DNA of 64,000 nt from Caballeronia calidae (GTDB lineage: Bacteria; Pseudomonadota; Gammaproteobacteria; Burkholderiales; Burkholderiaceae): contig NZ_FCOX02000014.1 in assembly GCF_900044055.2 (NCBI RefSeq), positions 1 to 64,000 of the forward strand, read 5' to 3'. A program made the position numbers and the translations under genes. Below, piece by piece: positions 1-8,584 of this stretch (positions within the stretch are counted from its first letter, which is position 1; every line of letters starts with the position of its first letter). The notes below the pieces were generated by a model. It saw only the letters and a list, made by a program, of their open reading frames with translations. It was not told where the DNA came from and did not search any database.

Positions 1-492
1 GACGTTCTCGGCCGTCGTGCCCATGTGATAGTTGTTATAGACGTCCCACAGGCCGTCGACGATCATCGTGTCGATCAGTTTCGCATCGCCCATGCGAAAG
101 CCGTCGCGCGAGCCCGGCAGCACGTGCGGCGCGGCGCTCATGTTTTCCTGACCGCCCGCGACGACGATCTCCGCATCGCCCGCGATGATCGCGTTCGCGG
201 CCAGCATCACCGCCTTCAGGCCCGAGCCGCAGACTTTGTTGATCGTCATGCCCGGCACCATGTCGGGCAGGCCGGCCTTGATCAGCGACTGGCGCGCCGG
301 GTTCTGGCCCGAGCCTGCCGCGAGCACCTGGCCCACGATGACTTCGCTCACCTGATCCGGCTTCACGCCCGCGCGCTCCAGCACGGCCCTGATCACCGTC
401 GCGCCCAGTTCCGGCGCCGCGATCTTCGCGAGCGAACCGCCGAACTTGCCTACCGCCGTACGCGCGGCCGATACGATCACTACGTCAGTCAT
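1..492 (-). CDS. phaA: Acetyl-CoA acetyltransferase (beta-ketothiolase), partial: N-terminal 164 codons
   Basis: Thiolase that condenses two acetyl-CoA into acetoacetyl-CoA, the first step of polyhydroxybutyrate synthesis in the cytoplasm. The gene runs off the left edge, so only the N-terminal part is visible. It begins MTDVVIVSAARTAVGKFGG and holds the thiolase nucleophile Cys88 in NKVCGSGLKAV, the position known from PhaA of Cupriavidus. The ATG at 492 is preceded by AAAGGAAAC, a good ribosome binding site. It lies 76 bases downstream of phaC on the same strand, the usual phaC-phaA order, which supports PhaA rather than a fatty-acid-degrading thiolase. The C-terminal Cys and His catalytic residues are outside the window. 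Confidence 0.93.
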   Translation of the reverse strand, partial: MTDVVIVSAARTAVGKFGGSLAKIAAPELGATVIRAVLERAGVKPDQVSEVIVGQVLAAGSGQNPARQSLIKAGLPDMVPGMTINKVCGSGLKAVMLAANAIIAGDAEIVVAGGQENMSAAPHVLPGSRDGFRMGDAKLIDTMIVDGLWDVYNNYHMGTTAENV

Positions 493-568
493 TTCAGTTT
501 CCTTTGGTATCGAATGTTAATGCGCTTCCAACCAGCTCCATGCGCCCTGGCGCACGGTCACGCGCCGC

Positions 569-2638
569 TCAGAAGTCGCGTTCCAATACGTAACGGCCAG
601 GCGCGGCCTCGATCACCGGGTAAGTCTTCGAACCTTGCGCGGCGCGCGGCTTGATCTGCTCGCCCGCGTTCTCCGCAAGCCAGTTCGACCACGCCGGCCA
701 CCAGCTTCCCGGATGCTCGGCCGCTGCGTCGAACCACGCGTCGGGGTTCTCGGGCAGACGCGCGTCGTCGCTGTCGATCATCCAGAAGCTGCGCTTGTTC
801 TTCGACGGCGGATTGATCACGCCCGCGATGTGGCCGGACGCGCCGAGCACGAACTTCTGCGGGCCGCTCAAAACGGGCGCCGACGCATATGCCGATTTCC
901 ACGGCACGATATGGTCTTCGCGCGAGCCGTAGATGAAGGTGGGCAGCGTGAGACGCGACAGGTCGATCGACTCGCCGCACACGGTCAGCGCATTTGGGTT
1001 CTTCAGCTTGTTCTCGAGATACGTGTTGCGCAGATACCAGACGCACATCGGGCCGGGCAGGTTCGTCGAATCGCTGTTCCAGAACAGCAGATCGAAGGCT
1101 TGCGGCGTGCGGCCCTTGAGATAGTTGTCGACGACGTAGTTCCACACCAGATCGTTCGGGCGCAGATACGAGAACGTGTTCGCGAACTCGATGCCGCGCA
1201 TGAGCCCCGCGGGCGTGCCGCCCTTGCCGCCGATCGCCTGCTCGCGCATCTGCACGTGCGCCTCGTCCACGAAGACGTCGAGCACGCCGGTGTCGGAGAA
1301 ATCGAGCATCGAGGTGAGCAGCGTCATCGAGGCCGCCGGCTCCGCGCCGCGCGCCGACGCCACCGCGAGCGCGGTCGCGAGGATCGTCCCGCCGATGCAG
1401 AAGCCGAGCGTGTTGATCTTGTCCTCGCCGCTGATCTCCTGCACGACGCCGATGGTCTCGAGCACGCCCTGTTCGACGTAGTCGTCCCACGTCTTGTGCG
1501 CGATCGACTGATCCGCGTTGCGCCACGACAGGATGAACACCTGCTGGCCCTGCTCCAGCGCATAGCGCACGAGCGAGCTTTCCGGCGACAGGTCGAGGAT
1601 GTAGTACTTGTTGATGCACGGCGGCACGATCAGCAGCGGTCGCGCATAGACCTTCGGCGCGAGCGGCTTGTACTGGATCACTTGCACGAGCTCGTTCTCG
1701 TACACGACCGAGCCTTCCGTCGACGCGATATTCTTGCCGACGAAAAAGCGCGACTCGTCCGACTGCGAGATCTTGCCGCGCTGCATGTCGTTCAGCAGAT
1801 TCAGCATGCCCTGGCGCAGGCTCTCGCCCTTGCTTTCGATGAGCGCCTTCTGCGCATCGGGATTGAGCGCGAAGTAATTGCTCGGCGATGCCGCCGCCGC
1901 CCATTGCTGCACCGTGAAGCGGATGCGCTCGCGCGTCTTCGGATCGCTCTGGACCGCGTCCGCGAGCTCCTGCAGATAGCGCGCGTTCAGCAGATACCAC
2001 GCCGCCGTGAACGCGTAGGCGGGTGTCGACTGCCACGCGGTATCGGTGAAGCGCCGGTCCTTCAGCGCCGACGGATCGATGCTCTGCGCGCTCGCCTGCT
2101 TGAGCAACTCGGACGCATCGCGCGAATAGTTGCTTTGCAGTTCATGGAGGCGCTCGGGCGGAATCGCGGCCGTCGGAATCTTTGGCAGCGTGGGCAAGCC
2201 CTGCATCGCCGCGCCGAAGCCCGGCATGCTGCTCGCGAGCTTCGCGAACTCCGCCATGCCGTTCAGCTTCGTGAAGTCGGGCATCTGCGGCATTGCGCCG
2301 AGCGTCGGAAACGCAGTCGGGAATGCGGACGGAAAGCCGTTGGGAAACCCATTGGCCAATGCACTGAATGCGGCAAAAGGCGACGCGGCGGCGCCGGACG
2401 CATCATTCGCGGTATTCGTCTGTTGAGTGAGATTCGACCATTGCGCGGGATCCGCAACGGTGCGCCACGCGTTCAGCCATTGATCGAACGCTTGTTGTAC
2501 GCCAGTCGTATCGGCAGATGAAGCCTGAGCCGAGGTGCTGTCGGCGGTACTGGAGCGGGAAGATGAAGAAGTAGATTTGGAAGCCATACCCGCTATTGAC
2601 CTGTGAGTCTCGCAAGACTTGTTTGCTAACGCAGGCAT
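569..2638 (-). CDS. phaC: Class I poly(3-hydroxyalkanoate) synthase PhaC
   Basis: Polymerises (R)-3-hydroxyacyl-CoA into polyhydroxyalkanoate at the granule surface. Residues here count from the ATG at 2638 (689 aa). An alpha/beta-hydrolase-type catalytic domain carries the class I lipase-like box GFCIGG with nucleophile Cys414, Asp575 in YGSREDHIVPW and His603 in GASGHIAGV. The ATG at 2638 has AAGGAAAG upstream and is preferred. ATG 2587 (MASKSTSS, 672 aa) is an alternative without a clear ribosome site, and an in-frame GTG lies at 2656. The protein is longer than the usual 590-620 aa of class I synthases because of a Ser/Thr/Ala-rich N-terminus and a short tandem NGFP/AFP repeat near residues 96-111. 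phaA follows downstream. Confidence 0.96.
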   Translation of the reverse strand: MPALANKSCETHRSIAGMASKSTSSSSRSSTADSTSAQASSADTTGVQQAFDQWLNAWRTVADPAQWSNLTQQTNTANDASGAAASPFAAFSALANGFPNGFPSAFPTAFPTLGAMPQMPDFTKLNGMAEFAKLASSMPGFGAAMQGLPTLPKIPTAAIPPERLHELQSNYSRDASELLKQASAQSIDPSALKDRRFTDTAWQSTPAYAFTAAWYLLNARYLQELADAVQSDPKTRERIRFTVQQWAAAASPSNYFALNPDAQKALIESKGESLRQGMLNLLNDMQRGKISQSDESRFFVGKNIASTEGSVVYENELVQVIQYKPLAPKVYARPLLIVPPCINKYYILDLSPESSLVRYALEQGQQVFILSWRNADQSIAHKTWDDYVEQGVLETIGVVQEISGEDKINTLGFCIGGTILATALAVASARGAEPAASMTLLTSMLDFSDTGVLDVFVDEAHVQMREQAIGGKGGTPAGLMRGIEFANTFSYLRPNDLVWNYVVDNYLKGRTPQAFDLLFWNSDSTNLPGPMCVWYLRNTYLENKLKNPNALTVCGESIDLSRLTLPTFIYGSREDHIVPWKSAYASAPVLSGPQKFVLGASGHIAGVINPPSKNKRSFWMIDSDDARLPENPDAWFDAAAEHPGSWWPAWSNWLAENAGEQIKPRAAQGSKTYPVIEAAPGRYVLERDF
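2306..2353 (-). repeat. Four degenerate 12-bp units inside phaC encoding NGFP-NGFP-SAFP-TAFP
   Basis: Within the N-terminal part of phaC the codons read NGFP, NGFP, SAFP, TAFP in tandem, followed by TLGAMPQMP. Each unit is 12 bases. The units are similar but not identical, so the repeat is degenerate. It lies well upstream of the catalytic domain, in a region that varies between PHA synthases. Confidence 0.7.
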
Positions 2639-2906
2639 CGCCGGGCTTTCCTTCACCAGCGCGCAAGTGTTGGTGCGCCTTATGCGCGTGGCAAGTATGA
2701 GCCTTGCTACGCCGTGCCCGATTGAATGAATTCTAGGAACATTCTTGCTCTAGGACGTCAGGCATGTCAATGCTTCGTCCCGATTTTGCCGCAGTGCGAT
2801 ATTTTTTTAATTATCGTTTTCCCCCATGAAATATTGCCTTCACAATTGGGGTTTCGTCATAGGCAACACACGATAGTTGGGTACGATCCAACACTGCTGA
2901 CTGCGG

Positions 2907-3743
2907 TCAGTCCGCGAGCCAGATCATCGCGGCCATGCGCCCCGTCACGCGGTCGCGTCGATAGGAGTAAAAGCGTGCGCGTTCCATCACGGTGCAATGC
3001 GTGCCGCCATGGATGCGCGCGGCATCGACGCCGAGATCGGCGAGACGCAGGCGCGCGAGCGCGTAAATATCGGCGAAGTATTTCGCGGGCGCGCCGCCCA
3101 TATACCTGAACGCCGCTTTCGTCGCATCACGGCGATCGGCCGGCGCGGCCGCGACGAAGGCGTCGAGCACGTCCTCGCCCACTTCGAACGCGTCCGGCCC
3201 GATCGCCGGCCCGAGAAACGCATTGAGCTTCGATGCCGGCACGCCCGCGAGCGTCGCCACGCGCTCGCCCGTCTTCTCGACGATGCCGCCCGCGAGACCA
3301 CGCCAGCCCGCGTGCGCGGCACCGACCGCGCGGCCGTCGTCATCGCAGAAGAGCACGGGCAGGCAGTCGGCCGTCATCACGACGCAGACGACGCCCGCGC
3401 GATCCGTCACACTCGCGTCGGCGCGCGTGCGTTCGCCGTGCGCGAGGCGTTCGATCACGGCGTGCGCGTGCTCGATTTGCGCGCCGTGAATCTGTTCGAG
3501 CCATGCGGCATTGCGCGAACCCGTCAACGCGAGCGCGCGGCGCCGGTTCTCTTTCACCGCTTCCGGCGCATCGCCCGAGGAAAAGCCGAGATTGAGCCCG
3601 CCCGCGCCGGGCGCACCGCCGTCGTACGGCGCGTCGCTCACGCCGCCCGCGCGCGTCGTGACGAATGCCCGCACGCGCGGCGACACCTTCCATTGCGGCC
3701 AGACACAGTCCTTCGATTGCAGTTCGGGAGCGTCGCTCGTCAT
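2907..3743 (-). CDS. pgeF: Peptidoglycan editing factor PgeF (multicopper polyphenol oxidase / DUF152 family)
   Basis: 278 aa, beginning [18 protein letters not shown]. Family signatures are seen in order: [36 protein letters not shown] and YSYRRD. The metal-binding Cys and His residues of the family are therefore present. Members were first called laccase-like or YfiH. E. coli YfiH has been linked to removing mis-incorporated serine from peptidoglycan precursors, and other homologs act as purine nucleoside enzymes, so the exact substrate here is inferred. The ATG overlaps the TGA of rluD in an ATGA junction, so the two genes are probably translationally coupled. An open frame reaches further upstream, but that part lies over rluD and is rejected. 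Confidence 0.92.
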   Translation of the reverse strand: MTSDAPELQSKDCVWPQWKVSPRVRAFVTTRAGGVSDAPYDGGAPGAGGLNLGFSSGDAPEAVKENRRRALALTGSRNAAWLEQIHGAQIEHAHAVIERLAHGERTRADASVTDRAGVVCVVMTADCLPVLFCDDDGRAVGAAHAGWRGLAGGIVEKTGERVATLAGVPASKLNAFLGPAIGPDAFEVGEDVLDAFVAAAPADRRDATKAAFRYMGGAPAKYFADIYALARLRLADLGVDAARIHGGTHCTVMERARFYSYRRDRVTGRMAAMIWLAD

Positions 3744-4903
3744 GCTTCGTCGTCCTCGTAGTCTTCGTCGTCCCACTCGCCGTCTTCGCCCTCGCCCATT
3801 TCGTAGACTTCCGCGAAATCCTCGTCTTCGTCGAAGTCGACTTCCTCGTCCTGCCCGAACCCGAGCGCGGCGGCGAGCGTCGCGATGTCTTCGGGAACGT
3901 CCGCGCGCCAGTGCACGTCCTTGCCCGTCGCGGGATGAATCAGGCCGAGCCGCCACGCGTGCAGCGCCTGACGTGCGAAGCCGTCGGGCAGCGGCTTCAC
4001 CGAACGCTTGCCGCGCGCGTGGCCGTACACCGGATCGCCTAGCAGCGGGTGCTGGATATGCGCGCAATGCACGCGAATCTGATGCGTGCGGCCCGTTTCC
4101 AGATCGCAGTGGATGGCGCTCACCGGCTGACCGTGCCACGTCGTGCGGTCGACGGTCCGGAAATGCGTGCGCGCCGCCTTTCCCGACGCGGTCTTGACCA
4201 CCGCCATGCGCGTGCGCTCGCGCGGATCGCGGCCGATCGGGGCGTCGATGGTGCCTTCGTCGGGCATGTTGCCCCACACGAACGCGACGTAGCGGCGTTT
4301 CACCGTGCGCGCCTGCAACTGGCGCACGAGGTCGGTCTGCGCCTCGAGCGTGCGCGCGACGACCATCAGCCCGGACGTTTCCTTGTCCAGCCGATGCACG
4401 ATGCCCGCGCGCGGCAGTCCGGCGGCGGCATCGCCATAACGATGCAGGAGGCCGTTGAGCAGCGTGCCGCTCCAGTTGCCCGCGGCCGGATGCACGACCA
4501 TGCCCGCCGGCTTGTTGATGACGACGAGCGCATCGTCCTCATACACGATATGCAGCGGCACCGGCTCCGGCGTGAACGCGAGCTGCTCGGGCAGGAGATC
4601 CGGCACGAGCGTGATGGTCGCGCCGAGCGGAACGGGCTGGCGGATTTTCGCGAGCGCGCCGTCGACGAGCACGCGCCCTTCCTCGATCCAGCCCTGCATG
4701 CGATTGCGGGAGAACTCGGGGAAGATTCTGGCGAGGACCTTGTCGAGCCGGTCGCCCGCGAACTCGTCGGGCACGCGCGCCTCACGAGGCGCTTCGCGGC
4801 CCGCGGCGCCGGTCGAATCGGTGAACCCCGAGTCGTCGCGGGTGGCGCATGGGCTATAATCTTCAGGTTGGTCTTTGGTACGACGAGTACTTGAGCGGGT
4901 CAT
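3740..4903 (-). CDS. rluD: 23S rRNA pseudouridine(1911/1915/1917) synthase RluD
   Basis: 387 aa. An S4 RNA-binding domain (about residues 44-105, [19 protein letters not shown]) is followed by the RluA-type synthase domain with the catalytic Asp173 in [14 protein letters not shown] and the GRTHQIRVH motif. RluD isomerises three uridines in helix 69 of 23S rRNA and supports 50S maturation. A roughly 45-residue N-terminal extension and a very acidic C-terminal tail (about residues 350-387, mostly Asp and Glu) go beyond the catalytic core. No strong ribosome site is seen before ATG 4903. The gene is divergent from bamD and overlaps pgeF by four bases. Confidence 0.95.
   Translation of the reverse strand: MTRSSTRRTKDQPEDYSPCATRDDSGFTDSTGAAGREAPREARVPDEFAGDRLDKVLARIFPEFSRNRMQGWIEEGRVLVDGALAKIRQPVPLGATITLVPDLLPEQLAFTPEPVPLHIVYEDDALVVINKPAGMVVHPAAGNWSGTLLNGLLHRYGDAAAGLPRAGIVHRLDKETSGLMVVARTLEAQTDLVRQLQARTVKRRYVAFVWGNMPDEGTIDAPIGRDPRERTRMAVVKTASGKAARTHFRTVDRTTWHGQPVSAIHCDLETGRTHQIRVHCAHIQHPLLGDPVYGHARGKRSVKPLPDGFARQALHAWRLGLIHPATGKDVHWRADVPEDIATLAAALGFGQDEEVDFDEDEDFAEVYEMGEGEDGEWDDEDYEDDEA
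4855..4860 (+). promoter_or_regulatory. Perfect TATAAT hexamer reading toward bamD, inside the rluD 5' end
   Basis: A consensus -10 sequence TATAAT lies on the plus strand about 240 bases before the bamD start, within the first codons of rluD on the other strand. No good -35 box is seen at 16-18 bases. If used, bamD would have a long leader antisense to rluD. Confidence 0.4.
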
Positions 4904-5097
4904 TTCAACGAGATTCGGCGGGCAAACGCCCTGTGAGCACCACGTAGCCGGCCAGCTTTACGGGCAGCGTTTCACTTGTCACGTTGCGCGAAAGGCGTCG
5001 CACGAAACTCAGGCGGCAACCTCAGGCGGCAACAATCGTGAGCCGCGCCGGAAACACAGCTAGAACAGCGAGAATCAGCCAGGAACAGCAAGCACTG

Positions 5098-5931
5098 ATG
5101 CGAGCCTTCAACACCATTCATCACTCGATGCGTCAATCGATCAAGTATCTGGCGCTGGCCGCGAGCGTCGCCATCGTCACGGCCTGTCACGGCCTGCCCG
5201 AGAAGACCGACGAAACGGCAACGTGGAATAACAACAAATTATATACGGAGGCTCAGGACGCGCTATCCGGCAGCGACTGGGGCAAGTGCGCGAAATATTT
5301 CGAGGCGCTCGAAGGCCGCGACCCGTTCGGCCACTTCGCGCAGCAGGCGCAGATCAACGTCGCATACTGCAACTGGAAGGACGGCGAAACCGCCAACGCC
5401 GACCAGGCCATCGACCGCTTCATCAAGCTGCACCCGGATCACCCCGAGATTTCGTACGCCTACTATCTCAAGGGCATGATCCACTTCAACGACGACCTCG
5501 GCCTCTTCGGCCGCTTCTCCGGTCAGGACATGAGCGAGCGCGATCCGAAATCGCTGCGCGAGTCCTATGACGCGTTCAAGATCGTCGTCGACAAATATCC
5601 GCAGAGCAAGTACGCGCCCGACGCCGCGCAACGCATGCGCTATATCGTGAACGCGCTCGCTTCGCACGAAGTCCACGCGGCGGATTATTACTATCGGCGC
5701 GGCGCGTATGTGGCGGCGATCAACCGCGCGCAACTCGCAATTCGCGAGTACAAGAACGCACCGGCGACGGAAGACGCGCTGCACATCATGATGCTCTCGT
5801 ACGAGAAGCTCGGTCAGCCGCAACTCGCCGACGACACCAAGCGCGTGCTCGCCGCGACGTTCCCGGACAGCCCGTATGTCACCGGCAAGCAGCGCGCGAG
5901 CGCCGAGAAGCCGTGGTATCAGATCTGGTAA
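5098..5931 (+). CDS. bamD: Outer membrane protein assembly factor BamD (ComL), lipoprotein
   Basis: 277 aa. Essential lipoprotein of the BAM complex, which inserts beta-barrel proteins into the outer membrane; it contacts BamA from the periplasmic side. The N-terminus has a signal peptide ending in a lipobox (IVTAC) with lipidated Cys30 when counted from ATG 5098. The rest is built of tetratricopeptide repeats, for example YYLKGMIHFNDDLGLFGR. AGGAACAG nine bases before 5098 supports this start. ATG 5128 (MRQSIKYLALAAS) would also leave a working signal peptide. An upstream in-frame extension to about 4984 is basic, unlike a signal peptide, and is rejected. A terminator follows immediately. 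Confidence 0.95.
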   Translation: MRAFNTIHHSMRQSIKYLALAASVAIVTACHGLPEKTDETATWNNNKLYTEAQDALSGSDWGKCAKYFEALEGRDPFGHFAQQAQINVAYCNWKDGETANADQAIDRFIKLHPDHPEISYAYYLKGMIHFNDDLGLFGRFSGQDMSERDPKSLRESYDAFKIVVDKYPQSKYAPDAAQRMRYIVNALASHEVHAADYYYRRGAYVAAINRAQLAIREYKNAPATEDALHIMMLSYEKLGQPQLADDTKRVLAATFPDSPYVTGKQRASAEKPWYQIW

Positions 5932-5932
5932 G

Positions 5933-5965
5933 AAAAATGGCCGGTTGATGACCGGCCATTTTTTT
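5933..5965. terminator. Rho-independent terminator, probably bidirectional, between bamD and dinG
   Basis: ATGGCCGGT (5937-5945), loop TGATG, ACCGGCCAT (5951-5959), flanked by an A-run on the left and a T-run on the right. It can therefore serve bamD on the plus strand and the helicase gene on the minus strand, both of which end here. Confidence 0.9.
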
Positions 5966-5994
5966 ATATCCGCGAAAACTTAGGAATCCGAGCG

Positions 5995-8223
5995 TTATTC
6001 GGCCAATTCCGTTTTCCACTTCGCCGCATCGCTGAAAAATTCACGCACCACGTCGAGCTCGCGCGTGCGCTTGAACGGCGGCAGGCTTTGCCAGATGCGC
6101 CGGCCGTAAGGCTTGTCGACGAGGCGCGTGTCGCAGATCATCAGCACGCCGCGATCCGTCTCCGCGCGGATCAGACGCCCCGCGCCCTGCTTGAGCGTGA
6201 TCACCGCCTGCGGCAACTGATGCACGGCGAACGGGCTCAGGCCTTTTTTCGTCAGCGCGTCGAGGCGCGCGGCGAGCACGGGATCATCGGGCGGTGCGAA
6301 CGGCAGCTTGTCGATGACGACGAGCGACAATGCATCGCCGCGCACATCGACGCCTTCCCAGAAGCTTTGGCTCCCCACGAGAATCGCGTTGCCATAGGCG
6401 CGGAAGCGGTCGAGCAGTTCGGTGCGGCTCGCATCGCCCTGCACGAGCAGCGGATTGTCCCAGCCGCGCCGCTCGATCACATCGCGCAGGCGATTGGCGA
6501 TGCGATCCACCGCGCGCAGCGTCGTACACAGCACGAACGCGCCGCCGCCCGCCGCTTCGATCACCGGCAGCGCCGCTTCGAAGACGGCATCGGTGAATTG
6601 CGGCGACGAAGGCTGCGGCAGATTGCGCGGCACGTAGAGCAAGCCTTGCGACGGGTAATCGAACGGGCTCGGCAAGGTCATCGAACGGCGCGCGTTCAGA
6701 CCCATCTGCGCGGCGTAGTGCGTGAAGTCGCCGCGCACCGAAAGCGTCGCCGACGTGAAGATCCACGCGCGCGGCACGCCCGCGCGCTGCTTCGCGAAGA
6801 TCGGCGCGACGGAGAGCGGCGTCTCGTGCAGTTGAACCGTGTGCGAGAACACCTCGATCCAGCGCACCATCTCGTTCGGCTCTTCCTTCGCGGCCTCTTT
6901 CGCGGTGTTCTCGTCCGCGACCACGGCGCGCTCCAGCGAAGTGGGCGGCGTGGTCCAGCCGGCGAGCAGATCCTGCAGCTCGCGCGCGCGGCGAACCAGC
7001 GCCTGCAGCGATTCCGCGCGCTCGCCATGCGCCGACAGCGCCGAAGCGAGCGCCGAAAGATGCGTCTCGAGCGTGTCGAGCGCCTCGAAGAGCGGATGAC
7101 CGTCGGGCAACTGCCCGAGCGACAGCCGCACCGAGTCTTCCTTGAACGCGAGCCGCACGTCGCGCGCCGCGCGCTCCAGCGCGGCGCCGAGCTTGGTCCA
7201 GTCGGCGGCGTCGCGCGCGTGCGAAAGACCTTCTGCAACCGTGTCGCGCGCAAGTTCGAGCAACTGAGTGGTCGAGAGCGTCTCGCCGAAAAAGAGCGTC
7301 GCTGTTTCGGGAAGCTGATGCGCTTCGTCGAAGATGATGGTGTTCGCCGTCGGCAGCAACTCGGCCATGCCGGTGTCGCGCAACATCACGTCGGCGAAGA
7401 ACAGATGGTGATTCACCACGACGATGTCCGCCTGCTGCGCCTCCTTGCGCGCCTGCATCACGAAGCATTCCTTGTAGTGCGGGCATTCCTGGCCGAGGCA
7501 GTTGTCGCGCGTGGACGTGACCATCGGCCAGACGGGCGAGTTCTCCGGCACGCTCGCGAGCTCGGCCTTGTCGCCGGTGCGCGTGATCTTCGCGAAACGG
7601 ATGATCTCCTGCAGATGCGACGTGTCCTGGCGCGTCGGCAGGCGGCCGTTGTCCGCGGTGCGCTCGAGGTAGTAATGGCACAGGTAGTTCGCGCGGCCCT
7701 TCAGCATCGCGACCGATACCGGCACGGCGAGCGCGTCGCGCACCGTGGGGATGTCGCGCTGGAAGAGCTGATCCTGAAGATGCTTCGTGCCCGTCGACAC
7801 GATGACCTTGCCGCCCCACAGCATCGCCGGAACGAGATACGCATAGGTCTTGCCGGTGCCCGTGCCGGCCTCGACGATGAGCGTATTCTCGCCGCCGTCG
7901 ATGGCCGCCTTCGCCGTCGCGATGCCGATATCGTCGGCCGGCTGCTCGTCGGGCGTGTACGGTTTGTCGGAGGGGCCGAGCTTGCGCGCCGGGCGGCGCT
8001 GCGCTTCGAACATCGCGGGCTCGGGCATCGCGCGGCCGGATGCTTCCATCGCGGCGGCGACCGAGCGCGCCATTTCGATCTGCGACGCGCGCGGCCGATA
8101 GCCGTCGATCGCGCGCGCGAGCAGCCCTTGCGCGGAGAAGATGGCGTCGAGCTCGACGCCGCGCTTGTCGGTCAGCGCGAGCGGTGCGTTGGCGTCGTCA
8201 CTAGGTTGTGCGGATGAGTTCAA
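5995..8223 (-). CDS. ATP-dependent DNA helicase, DinG/YoaA (XPD-like) family
   Basis: 742 aa superfamily 2 helicase. Walker A AGTGTGKT (about 119-126), the DEAH box (299-302) and the late motif GSQSFWEGVDV are present. Four cysteines at 182, 242, 247 and 253 lie where XPD-like helicases bind a 4Fe-4S cluster. Such enzymes unwind DNA, including R-loops or forked structures, and act in repair. The first possible start in this frame is a TTG at 8223, with AGGAT 11 bases upstream; a stop codon lies just before it. The length is close to E. coli DinG (716 aa). Whether it is the DinG or YoaA ortholog cannot be settled by eye. Confidence 0.93.
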   Translation of the reverse strand: MNSSAQPSDDANAPLALTDKRGVELDAIFSAQGLLARAIDGYRPRASQIEMARSVAAAMEASGRAMPEPAMFEAQRRPARKLGPSDKPYTPDEQPADDIGIATAKAAIDGGENTLIVEAGTGTGKTYAYLVPAMLWGGKVIVSTGTKHLQDQLFQRDIPTVRDALAVPVSVAMLKGRANYLCHYYLERTADNGRLPTRQDTSHLQEIIRFAKITRTGDKAELASVPENSPVWPMVTSTRDNCLGQECPHYKECFVMQARKEAQQADIVVVNHHLFFADVMLRDTGMAELLPTANTIIFDEAHQLPETATLFFGETLSTTQLLELARDTVAEGLSHARDAADWTKLGAALERAARDVRLAFKEDSVRLSLGQLPDGHPLFEALDTLETHLSALASALSAHGERAESLQALVRRARELQDLLAGWTTPPTSLERAVVADENTAKEAAKEEPNEMVRWIEVFSHTVQLHETPLSVAPIFAKQRAGVPRAWIFTSATLSVRGDFTHYAAQMGLNARRSMTLPSPFDYPSQGLLYVPRNLPQPSSPQFTDAVFEAALPVIEAAGGGAFVLCTTLRAVDRIANRLRDVIERRGWDNPLLVQGDASRTELLDRFRAYGNAILVGSQSFWEGVDVRGDALSLVVIDKLPFAPPDDPVLAARLDALTKKGLSPFAVHQLPQAVITLKQGAGRLIRAETDRGVLMICDTRLVDKPYGRRIWQSLPPFKRTRELDVVREFFSDAAKWKTELAE

Positions 8224-8307
8224 GGCGTGCTAAATCCTGCGAGTTTCGGCGCGGCCGCGCACGCAAGGCGCCTCCGCCAGCACGAGCCCGCGGCCGGCGC
8301 GCGGCAT

Positions 8308-8529
8308 TCAGTGCGCGTCCGAGTCCAGCTGCAATCGCAGCAGGAGAATGGTGTCCTTCACCTTGAGCTTGCGCTTTTTCAGGCGCCTCAGCTCCAGGTC
8401 GTCGGTGCCGGACATCTTGTCGATCAGTGTGTCCAGACTGTGATGCTCTTCCTGCAACTGCGCGATGCGATCGCGAAGCACAGCGGCATCCATGGCGGGT
8501 TGTCGGGGTGCGTTCAAGCGCTGCTGCAT
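8308..8529 (-). CDS. DUF465 (YdcH-like) small protein
   Basis: 73 aa. The C-terminal half LRRLKKRKLKVKDTILLL matches the conserved LKKxKLxLKDxI helix of the DUF465/YdcH family. These are short, all-helical, probably coiled-coil proteins of unknown function. AAAGGAGG before the ATG is a near-perfect ribosome site, so it is likely well translated. It sits about 84 bases upstream of the helicase gene on the same strand. Confidence 0.88.
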   Translation of the reverse strand: MQQRLNAPRQPAMDAAVLRDRIAQLQEEHHSLDTLIDKMSGTDDLELRRLKKRKLKVKDTILLLRLQLDSDAH

Positions 8530-8584
8530 GCTCGCCTCCTTTCATCCTCTTTGCTCGGGCCTGCCCGGGCTTGCGCGGCAAGCC

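Noticed and set aside
4984..5097. Extending bamD upstream to 4984
   Set aside because: The added 38 residues are strongly basic and would bury the lipoprotein signal peptide; ATG 5098 has a good ribosome site.
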